DNA from: Ascidia mentula
Taxonomy: Eukaryota; Chordata; Ascidiacea; Phlebobranchia; Ascidiidae
Direction of reading: 5' to 3'
Assembly (NCBI GenBank): GCA_947561715.1
Contig: OX387201.1
Span: 16,258,001 to 16,322,000 of the forward strand
DNA length: 64,000 nucleotides
The notes under the pieces were generated by a model. The model had not been told where the DNA came from. It ran no database searches and worked only from the letters and a program-made list of their open reading frames with translations. Both the position numbers and the translations under genes were made by a program. Positions 39,501 to 48,501 of this stretch are shown here, in pieces; the stretch's first letter is position 1; each line of letters opens with the position of its first letter.

Positions 39501-40210
39501 TGTAATAACTTAAATTCAAGTCATAAACACGTTTTCGTGAGATTTACTTGGATATGCAGTGGTGATCCACCAAAGTAATTTTTACATTGCAATCGTTTAG
39601 TTCATTCCACAGTATTTCATCGTCAAACATGAGACATTCAACCTGTATGTTGAGCATTTCCACCAAGAACATAATTTCTGTTCGTAACTTTAAAGATTCA
39701 CGGTTAATGTTCATCACCGGTACATAAGTATGACCGTCATCAAGCTGAAAAACATTAAATACATGCAAAGACATTACTGATTCATTTGCAAACAAAAGTA
39801 CCAAAATATTTGTAATTTAATGCAAGTTTATTAATGTTAATGTATAAGAATAGAAATTCAGCTGAATGGTGCATAGTGAAACATCTCTGTTTGCATGTAT
39901 ATACCCACATTTAAACAAAATTATTCTACAACTACTATAAGTATTTTCCCAGTTGCACATTACCTTGTTTTTGTACCATGCATATGCCAAAGCACATGAA
40001 AAGGAATCCAAATCACAGGACTCATTCCCAATCACAAAATGGATGCATTTGTGTGGAACTGGTGACAACTGCAAATTAAAACAAAGTTTTTGCATCTCAC
40101 CAACTAAAAGTTGAAATGAAACGGTACAGGTTTTTTGTAATACAGGTTTGACTCACCAACAGTTGCTTGTAGGACGATTGCGTTTTAGCTAAATAACTAC
40201 TTAATTCCAT
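24538..40210 (-). CDS. PRUNE2: PRUNE2/BMCC1-like fusion: DHH-DHHA2 phosphoesterase, giant acidic region, BCH/CRAL-TRIO domain
   Basis: Sixteen exons on the minus strand (40157-40210, 39964-40068, 39548-39744, 39118-39305, 38809-38993, 38323-38553, 27597-37675, 27355-27449, 26763-26939, 26448-26510, 26233-26385, 25971-26070, 25690-25911, 25170-25268, 24986-25013, 24538-24573) close in phase to 4003 residues. Residues 1 to about 320 are Prune-type DHH and DHHA2: GNESCDLDS, LVDHHCISK, VDHHPIT, ILLDTCNF and KTTPKD. One 10,079-nt exon then encodes an acidic disordered region with five tandem repeats. The C terminus is a BNIP2-type BCH domain: RRRSIAPPSSLVLSI, VISHGGFYKEK, MDNLF, LRKNLKEF. Catalytic motifs look intact, unlike human PRUNE2 as I recall it. 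The last two exons (28 and 36 nt, ending NKGWQWWWTR) are less certain. A ttttatttgatatag acceptor lies 16 nt before the ATG. Confidence 0.93.
27597..37675 (-). other. 10,079-nt giant coding exon of the PRUNE2-like gene
   Basis: A single open frame of about 3360 codons between the acceptor at 37675 (aatgtag, then GTATTGTGC) and the donor at 27597 (CA, then gtaagt). The composition is acidic and rich in Asp, Glu, Asn, Ser and Thr, so probably disordered. Short basic islands interrupt it (PKRKKKKVS, PREKRKKD). DPFGLDLFG near the start, plus SNPFIT and DNPFASS further in, resemble DPF/NPF adaptor-binding motifs. Vertebrate PRUNE2 also has one very large exon in this place, so the intron-poor structure is probably ancestral. 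All plus-strand ORFs over this interval are shadows. Confidence 0.9.
31900..35530 (-). repeat. Five tandem in-frame protein repeats (242-251 residues, about 740 bp each)
   Basis: Each unit starts with SNMEHVFEMPSPPPREKRKK followed by IVEKHMETPQLLV. It continues with LNTDEQDI, SIFDEINALPVTKYELLGD, LTVNANVMNEAL and NEMQLFNMKTNKT, and ends with EQVDLEPEKNG. Equivalent METP codons lie at 35426-35428, 34700-34702, 33962-33964, 33212-33214 and 32459-32461, giving spacings of 726, 738, 750 and 753 nt, all multiples of three. Copies 2 and 3 share NIELNNTSVAL; copies 4 and 5 share ALGIEQ, pointing to stepwise duplication. The fifth unit decays at its C-terminal end. Confidence 0.92.
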
Positions 40211-41422
40211 AGTTTAGCCCCAAGGCCTATATCAAATAAAAACAAACCAAACCTCAGTCACTTCGATTACAAAAAATACCTCGAAAATAATTCAGCGCAT
40301 GACTAACTAGGCAATATGTAATTTTTCGCCAATATGTCTAACGTCTATCAAACAGCAAGCCCCATGCAGACTAAGCTAGTTGACCTGTGGGTTCATCGAT
40401 GGACCAGAAGCATTGATTCAGTTCAATTAATTAAATATTAATTTGGACCTAGAAGTACTTTAACATATACTGTAATAGTTAGATTGAAATAATGATTAAT
40501 CAGGCGTAAAAGTATTTCCGCGATATTTTTTTACTTCGACAATACGGGAAACCCCAAACGTTTGCAAAAATATAAGATCTTTGTTGGCAGCAGAAATCTT
40601 AGATACTTTTATTGTTTTATGTAAAGTGATCAAGTAAATAGATTTGCTCCAGGAAGAAAGGGTACATTGAACTATAGAGCGCAAATGTCGGGGCCGTGTG
40701 AAATAAAAATCAGCCGGTCCCAAGCCTTTTTAGTTTGGCGATCACATTAGATGCATGGGCGCCAAGATTTTGCAGTAGAAATTCCCAAACATTGACATTT
40801 TAGGGCACCCTTTTGGAATTCATGGGTGTCCCAGACCCATATGGACAAGAGTTGAGAAGTAGCATGGTAAAAAGGCGAAGATCTTTATCAAACATGTTAC
40901 ATACTTTTGAAGTGTACCATAGCCAGAACTCGTTAATCCGGACCTCGATCACCCGAAACTAGTGGTGGGATTCAGCCGGTTCGCACCGGTTCTATTGAAC
41001 TGTCTCAAGAAATTTTTTGAGATCGGCGAACCTGTTAGCAATACTGGTTACTGTCCATATGATCTTTGTAACAGAACGCTGAAAAATAAGACTTTTGTGA
41101 TAGAACCGGCTGACAAACAATTTGAATCCCACCACTGCCCGTAACCCTGTCATCTAAAACAAAAACTTCCAGTAAAATCTGATTTCCTTCCATGCATTGT
41201 ATCTCACATATTTTAGGACTTATTAAAAGGAAGTCTACTAATTATAAAAAATGCCTATTTTTTATTTCAAGGTAAATAATGTTTTTACACCTCACTGCAC
41301 ACACACGAGCACCACACGTCACCAAGCCGTTCATGCGTAACACTACGCGGAAAGTGAAAACGTTGATCATTCTTGACAGAAATTGTTAAATATTTTGTTG
41401 TTAAGTGAAGCAATCGACCGAA
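40211..41422. other. Divergent promoter region of PRUNE2-like (-) and SSR3 (+)
   Basis: No gene supported. It contains the hAT-type MITE at 40960-41137 and an AT-rich stretch. The AG at 40227-40228 on the minus strand, after a pyrimidine-rich tract, is a candidate spliced-leader acceptor for the PRUNE2-like mRNA. Confidence 0.5.
40960..41137. mobile_element. Non-autonomous hAT-type MITE
   Basis: 178 bp with terminal inverted repeats TAGTGGTGGGATTCA and TGAATCCCACCACTG, subterminal CCGGTTC/GAACCGG, and an 8-bp target-site duplication with one mismatch (CCCGAAAC at 40952-40959, CCCGTAAC at 41138-41145). The 8-bp duplication and CAGTGG-type ends place it in the hAT superfamily. No transposase is present. 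Confidence 0.8.
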
Positions 41423-42998
41423 ATGTCTCCGAAATCCGGTAACTTCAGCAAAGAAGAGGAGCTGCTTTTGCAGGACTTTGGTAGAAATTTGTCAAAAAAG
41501 TCTTCTGCCATATTTTACGTGCACGCACTTTTTGTTTCGGCAATTCCGTTATGTAAGTTGAAGTTTGGATTTTTTTTCATAGGACTGTAGCTTTAATTTT
41601 TTAAACCAATTGAAGTTTACATAAAATTGTCGAAAATAAGCTTAATCTGTACGATATTTAAATATTGAGGAAAGTAATGACGTCTTTTTGAGATGGTTGG
41701 TTTTGGCTACATTAAGCTTAACCTACTTGCCTTATATCTCCCGTTAACAAAAACATATATAGAAATTGTTGTAATTAAGCATGTATGATGTTATGCATTT
41801 GCAGGGCTGTTCAACAGGGTGCATCAGATGGAGCTGCTTGATAATGTTGTTCTCTTTGCTATAGGAACATTTGTTAGCGCTTATCTTATTTCTATGGCTT
41901 ACAAAAACAACAAGTTTGAAATGAAACACAAGTAAGTTTTACACCATAAATACTAATGGAATACATTATGGAAATAAATATGAACAAATGTGGTTTTAAC
42001 ATTAGGCGTTATTGTATTACCTTTAAAAACGAACAGTACCTGTAACGTGTAGTTTAACAACTTTTTACAGCACCCATTTGTGGCATGTTGCATACTTTTT
42101 CAGCATTTTTATGATTTAATAAGAGCTTGTGATTTCATAAAAAAATTGAATATATTTTAGAATTGCCCAAAAAAGGGGTGAAGGAGTGGCAGCAGAGGTT
42201 TACAGCAAAACTGCTGAATCTGATGCTTCTAAAAAAATTTCAAAGAAGGAAAAGGACGAAAGGTAAATAAACATGAAAAGACAGTTGCTGTGGAAATTTG
42301 GTGTGATGCAATCAACAATGTGTGGAAATAGTTGGGCATCCCACTTTAAATGCCTTGATTTCAATCACCTGGTCAACAAACTAAACTACATAAAATTGCA
42401 GTATCTTTTTTTTGAATACTTTCAATGATATCTCTGTGACCACCTGCATCAAAGTTCAACTAATATTTTTGTATTCTGTCAGTTCAAAATAAAATGCTAT
42501 AGTAGTGATGCCAAAAAAAATGGTTTTAAGTTTTAATCCTCGGTGCCCAGTCAAATTTTACCCTGCCCTCTATGAAGAAACACTAATGTAGATGGTGCTA
42601 ATTTTTACATAAACATTATTTTGCAAATCACTTATTGCAGGATTCTGTGGAGAAAAAATGAAATAGCTGAAGCGGAGTCAATGCAGCTTGCTGTGTTCTA
42701 CAGCAACTCCCTGTTCATCATCCTGCTCATTCTTTCATCATTCTACTTTTTTAAGAACTACACTCCAATGTTGTATCCTTTTTGTATGATATTTGTTTGC
42801 AAAAAAACACTCTTTGTAAGAGAACTCTGTTTTGCTATTAGTGGAAAGGTAACTCAACAAACGACAATATAAATAATATAAGACATACACTGGTTGGTGT
42901 TAACAATTCCTTAACAAGTTGTTTTTAGCAATTATATTGTGTCCATGGTTGGATCAAGTGGTGTGACAGCACTCCTCTCCACATCTTCCAAGAACTGA
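41423..42998 (+). CDS. SSR3: Translocon-associated protein subunit gamma
   Basis: Membrane subunit of the TRAP complex beside the Sec61 channel in the ER. Five exons (41423-41552, 41805-41931, 42161-42262, 42641-42772, 42929-42998) give 186 residues, one more than human. Hallmarks are [48 protein letters not shown] and ALLSTSSKN at the C terminus. Membrane segments: [43 protein letters not shown] and a last one starting [12 protein letters not shown], the family's four-helix layout. The AATAAA at 43090-43095 lies 92 nt after the stop and only 45 nt before the GPS2 stop on the other strand. Confidence 0.96.
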
Positions 42999-43139
42999 GC
43001 ATTAGTACTGTATTGGGTGATAATGGTTCAAATTTTTCTACATCAAGATGAAGCACTGACTATAGTTTCGACAACGGAGAAAAAAGAGCAATAAAAATAA
43101 ACTCGTAAATGCAACTGGTCGTCTGTGTGCTTTGTGTAT

Positions 43140-46100
43140 TCACGGGTGTTTCATGTACATCCGGGAGCTTGCTTGTGGTGAGGAATATTTATGATGTGCA
43201 GGTGATCCACTAGACCCAGGAGAGTATGAAATCTGTGAAGGAAACACACTTCAAAAGATCCTGTCCAATGACATATAACCAGAAAGTTGTTTAAGTTTTG
43301 AGGCTACAAATTATATGTAAATATAGTTTACTCAATACACAAATCCAATCCCCTTGGTATAAAGTGGTTATTAGATAACATTGCTTCTGAGACAATTCAG
43401 CAAATATAAATAAACCCCCAGAGAAAAGTAGTTAGCGACCCCACATTAAACTCACAGTTCAAGATCTACTGCCCCAAAGTAAAATTTAAGTCCCTATAAT
43501 CTTTACCACATCCTTTTCCGACTTGATGTATCTCCCTGGAGAGTTAGACCTTGCATGAGGATGTGAGAAGGATGGAGAGGAGTGGCCTGAAGCAAAATGA
43601 AAATAATTACATACAAAGATGAAAATGTAATAAACACTACAGGAATCTGTCTGTGTTGCTCAGACCAATGTGCCTTCACTCCAGGTATTAAAAATACTCA
43701 AAATGAGTGGAAGATGACTATCATTGGTGCGGCCTTCTCAGCTATCATTTAAATAAGATTATACTGACTGTAACTCTTGTTGGGTATTCTTGACTACAAA
43801 TAATGATTTTGAAATGAAACTGATGAGTTTTATCGTACCGTATTCATCGTTGATCATTCTTATTCTTCCACGAGTTTGTTCTTCCATGAAACTTGATTCC
43901 GGTTTACCTTCAAATACAATAACGATCAAGTAACAACTATAGAGTGGCAATACGGTAATAACTTAAAAGTATAATATCTCGAAAAGTACACGGTCAATTT
44001 CCACGAACTTTGAAAAAAAGAGTAAGTGTATGGCCTTGAGCAAGTGTACCAATTTTGAGGAAAATCCAAAAAGGTCATGCTTTATGGGTTGGGTGATTTG
44101 ACATAAAATCACTCTATAAGCAACTGTATTTACACAAATAAGTTTCTTACTAGGTTGATAACTGGTGTGGTGACCACTGCCTGGTCTTTCAGGTGTGGAA
44201 TAACCTGGTTTAAAACATTTGGTTACGTCACATTTCAATAAAAGCAACACCGGTAATGTCTCAGAAAATATTACTGTCTTTTTTCAGAAATGTGATTATT
44301 GATATCGTTGTGACTTGAAACATCACATCACTCCAAAAAAGTATTTTTTTCTTTTTTTTCAAAAAAAATTTTCATGGGATGTATATGTGATACAGTGCAT
44401 ATCATTTGCACATTTAAAATATCTGTTCACATTATACAAGACCAAACTTACGTCCAGGAGTTGAATTTGAAACAGAATGGTGACTACTCCCATGGGCTGG
44501 TGACAAATAAGAACCATGTGCTGCAAAGGAAATATTATAAGTTTTGAACATGAGAATAACCCAGGGTAACAGAACTCTCACAAATACACAGCATTGTCAC
44601 CCACCTGCATATGAAGATTCATGTTTATGTTGTGGGGATGAGTGCATCATGTTGGGACGGGCGTACATGTGGATCATGCTACTGGGGTTGGGACTGTGTG
44701 GTCTCTTTAACCCCTGCTGCATAGGTTGGCCTCCTGCCAAAAAATGAAACAATGCCTAAATCTAATGATATTACAAAACCACAATTTTGAACATTGGTTT
44801 TAACAGTAAATTTATCACGGTAGCTCTCAAGGCAGATTTGGATAACTGGATAATTCTAGTTCTTCAGTTTAAAATATTAGAACCAAATGTGATATATCAG
44901 AAGAATTAAAATTTACTTGTTTATTTGCCAGCAATCAAATAATTTAAAGGACACAAAACTGTCAGAAAACCGCATGAGAGTTTCCGTTTAATTATGGAGC
45001 ATATTGAATGTAGACATGTCTCATTAACATACAACTATATTAGTGCAGAAGAAAGCAAAATATCACACAACTTATTATTAACAGCACAAATTCCAGTAAT
45101 TTTTAATCTCACCTGATAATGCCCTGCTTTGTGATAGGTATGCATGTTGACCTTGAACTCTCCCACCTGCATCAAAAATATTTAACAAAAATTTTTGAAC
45201 AATGATTCAAAATGGTCAATATTAAAGAATATCGCCAAAGGTACCGACCTTGGCCCATCATGTGACTGCTGATACTCATTCCATGTTGGGAATATGGATT
45301 GTGTGGACTAGCTGCTTCACTGTTAACAAAAATCAAGAACATTTTGTTGGGGAAAAATTACACAAATATCATGCATTACATATTCATGTTAAAAATAGTT
45401 TTCATGACATGGAGGTAAGCTTAATAAATGTTTCATGTATATACAGTTAGTAAACTATAAATATACATATACACACAGTTTTTGAACCACTGTGTGGTAG
45501 AAAATCAAAAGTCCTGTAAATGGTGACACAGACAAATTGTAACCGTTTTAATGAATATGGTTGACCCCTTAACAATTTAGCAGTTTAGGCCATCTTTTCT
45601 GTTTTTATGACATATTTTTATGAATTAAACAGTTAAATTGTGATTTTTATAAGTTCAATTTTAATTTAAGTAGACAATGTATGAAAATCTAACACAGACT
45701 GAAGACACAACTGAAAACAGACAAAGTTTACAATAATACACGAATATTCCAAAATACCTTTGTTCTCTAAGTCTAGCTTTTCGTTTACTTTCCTCTTGCA
45801 AAAGTTCTTTAAATTGTAAAAAGATATGATGCTTTTCAGTCCTGAGGCCAGTAAGTTTGTCTTTCAGCTTATCTAACTGTACAAAAACATGAAAATGTGA
45901 CATATAGACAACAAAACCTAACTTAAACAAAAGTTATTTACTTGTTCTTTAATTTCTTCTAGCGTTGAATTTTCTTCCTCTATTTTCTTCCTAATTTCTT
46001 CTTCCTCTTTTGCTTTGCGTTCAGACACTTTTTCTGCTTCAGCCGCTTCTGCAATACAGAAAAAAAACATCTTAAAGTCAAGATTAAACTTCTGCAAACA

Positions 46101-46667
46101 AGATTTACTGAACATTCATTAAGCTACACTAATAAGTTGAAACAGGGGCCCTGTCTGCAACTCATTTAACATATTGGTTCTTGTATAGACATGTTTTTCA
46201 AGGGCCGACAGCACTATTGGTTTTTGAGCAGTTGATGGGTCGTAACATAAGGTTCCTAGGGGTCTGTAGGCTACTTAGTTTGTTACCTAATGAATAAACT
46301 GCAACTGCCAAGTCACCGTTGCAGATGCTTTCACATAGTTGTTTTTTTCCAAACTACATTGCCCCCAGATTATCTATCCATAATTTGCACATTTTAAAAT
46401 TTCATAATTTTTTCTAATTAAGCTTATTAACCATAATAATTGATGACTTGAGAAAGGTAATTTTGGCTAGTTCAGGGTGTCAAAGCAAATTGCAGTGCAT
46501 CTCATCTACACAATCAGCTAATGGTACTACAATGGGAAAACAATCAAAAACTTACTCAATTACAAATGCTTACCTTGTTTTCGCTTTTCTCTTTCTCGTA
46601 CGATATGAGCTCGTAGTGCCTGTTGCATTAATGGTGACACTTTCTCACGCTCAATAATCGCAGGCAT
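43140..46667 (-). CDS. GPS2: G protein pathway suppressor 2 (NCoR/SMRT corepressor subunit)
   Basis: Nuclear and cytosolic subunit of the NCoR/SMRT-HDAC3 corepressor; in mammals it also restrains Ubc13-dependent K63 ubiquitination. Eleven exons on the minus strand (46574-46667, 45942-46048, 45758-45876, 45249-45319, 45113-45166, 44605-44733, 44452-44520, 44151-44204, 43839-43907, 43507-43586, 43140-43232) close in phase to 312 residues (human 327). The N terminus MPAIIEREKVSPLMQQALR, then a charged coiled coil (ERKAKEEEEIRKKIEEEN, TLEEIKEQLDKLKDKL, EKHHIFLQFKELL) match GPS2 in order. The rest is Ser/His/Pro-rich and ends SSRMYMKHP. The coiled coil is the part that binds SMRT and TBL1 in vertebrates. 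The start is set by the conserved MPA. Confidence 0.92.
46122..46161 (+). ncRNA. Degenerate hammerhead-like motif (family 1)
   Basis: In GPS2 intron 1, AGCTACA, a shortened core, GAAACAG, GGGCC, CTGTC, TGCAACT. Stem III (ACAG/CTGT) is intact. Stem I has two mismatches and stem II is missing, so it is a decayed relative of 60407-60457. Confidence 0.4.
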
Positions 46668-47216
46668 GGTTGCTGGACGAATTGATTATTTACCGACAAA
46701 CCTTTTTGGTTCTCTGCATAAAGAAGTATTTATGTGTTGTTGTCTTGTGCATATGATATCTATCTGAGTGCTACTCAAGCGTGACCAACTTGCTTTTAGG
46801 TCATTTCTGCTGTTTCAATCACTCCCATGACTTTTTTCTGCTTGGCTCACACTGCAGAAGTTTGGCGTGTATTTCAATGAAGACAACCCAACGCTATTTA
46901 GTTGGCACAATAATCTTCAAAAGTGTCTTAAAAAAAGGGTCGCGTCTCGCGTGCAGAAATCTGCATGGACAAAAAAAATAATTAGGATGAATGACACCGT
47001 CATGCATGATTGAAGTTTGGTGCTGTGCCAGGTACTGCGTACACTGACGTTAATGATCGTAAAGTACTTGAAACAAGTATAATATTACAGCAAATCCTTA
47101 CTACTCCTGTGGTTGCAGATTGAAGATTTAGGTATAGTTATGGTAATATGATAGTCCACAACCTTTGCTTCCAACAAAAAAATTCTGTACCCTGAAAACA
47201 GCTATCCGTTTTCAGA
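46668..47216. other. Divergent promoter region of GPS2 (-) and CCDC59 (+)
   Basis: 549 bp separate the two start codons and probably serve both genes. No further gene and no clear core promoter motif seen. A ttttcag acceptor at 47209-47215 ends 1 nt before the CCDC59 ATG. Confidence 0.5.
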
Positions 47217-47639
47217 ATGAAACCGAAAACAAAAAAGCCCAGCAGCATGGGAGTTGCATCGCACCATACAAAACTTGTGTACCAATATAGAAAAATGTTG
47301 AAACGAGGAAATCCGCGTGAAGAAGCACCTGGTCATCAGAAAGTAACTGATTCAGCACCGAAGGAAAAACCATCATACCAACCTCCGAAAGTTGCCAAAA
47401 AGACAAACAATATTTTAAATGCCTACAAGAAAGGACAACAGGTACAGGAGGCAAAGAGGAAGAAGCAAGAAGAAAGAGAAGCTAACGAGGAAGTGCGTAA
47501 ACAAAAGTTAAAGAAAAGGACTAAAAACCATCACAAACTTATGGCGAGGACTAATAAGGGGCAGCCAATAATGAAGAATCGTATGAACATGCTTCTAAGC
47601 CAAATTGAAAGTAAAAAGGATGTGTATTGCTTGAAATAA
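47217..47639 (+). CDS. CCDC59: CCDC59/TAP26-like rRNA-processing protein, single exon
   Basis: A 140-residue, very basic, lysine-rich protein. The C-terminal half, with KRKKQEEREANEEVRKQKLK, TNKGQPIMKNRMNMLL and a final QIESK, aligns with human CCDC59 (TTF1-associated protein 26), a nucleolar protein of the yeast Fyv7 family linked to 40S rRNA processing. The middle shows a helical Lys/Glu stretch. It is shorter than human CCDC59, mainly in the N-terminal half. The gene has no intron. The ATG follows a clear ttttcag acceptor by one base, so the mRNA probably receives a spliced leader directly at its start codon. An AATAAA-like signal lies near 47898. Confidence 0.82.
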   Translation: MKPKTKKPSSMGVASHHTKLVYQYRKMLKRGNPREEAPGHQKVTDSAPKEKPSYQPPKVAKKTNNILNAYKKGQQVQEAKRKKQEEREANEEVRKQKLKKRTKNHHKLMARTNKGQPIMKNRMNMLLSQIESKKDVYCLK

Positions 47640-48501
47640 CACAACTTGTCAATGATAAAATCCTGCTAATTCCTACTTGACTGCCTTTCTAGAAAATGTT
47701 TTTTACATTTTATGTAGGCTAAGCACATAAAAAAACTTGTTAACAATTTTTGACAAATATCAACAGCAAACTGTTGCCTGCCTTTTAATGCTGCATGTGA
47801 TGTAACGGGTAAATTTGATATATTTGATTTGCGTGCCAACAAAACGATGAAGAACCAACTACATCCGGTGTACGATTTCAATCCACAAGTGGAGAAAATA
47901 AAACAAAAATCCAATTTTCCTCTTAAAACAAAAGCATAAAAATGGACGACAAGAAGCACCAGCACAGAACGAATGCATAAACAAATGGAACAAAAAGTAA
48001 AAGCGATCTACATTCAACCGATAACAGAACAACGTTAGGAGTAAATCCTGAATAAACAAGACTACATACAAATGATTGGCTAGCAATTTATCAACCAGTT
48101 TCAGCCTTTGTTCTTGTTTTACTGCAATTTAATGCTGGCAGTTTATTTTAGTCAGAAAATCAAAAAAGGAAATGAAAGAAAGCATTGCACAACTATTGCA
48201 GTATAAAACCAGTGTAATTGAATACTGAAAAACTGTGCTTCATCTATTACTAATCATTATTAATTAACAGTACCAAAAAAACAAAGTTTATGCAACACTG
48301 GTATATCTTTTACAGTTCAATGACTTTTCTACTGGTTGCTGTATATTGTTTTTGACCAAGGCATCATTCAAAACCCTTTATACCGACTTGCCCTTAAATA
48401 GAAATGATTGTCACTGTTCCAATAAAATCAACAGCCACCCTTCAAAACCATTGTAGCAGCTTTTCTGTCTGAAACTTGCACGTTTAGAAGGATTTTGTTG
48501 C
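47640..48501. other. Convergent 3' regions of CCDC59 (+) and MB21D2 (-)
   Basis: No gene supported. TTTATT at 48142-48147 is a possible MB21D2 poly(A) signal on the minus strand. ORFs in this stretch are short and shadow-like. Confidence 0.5.
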
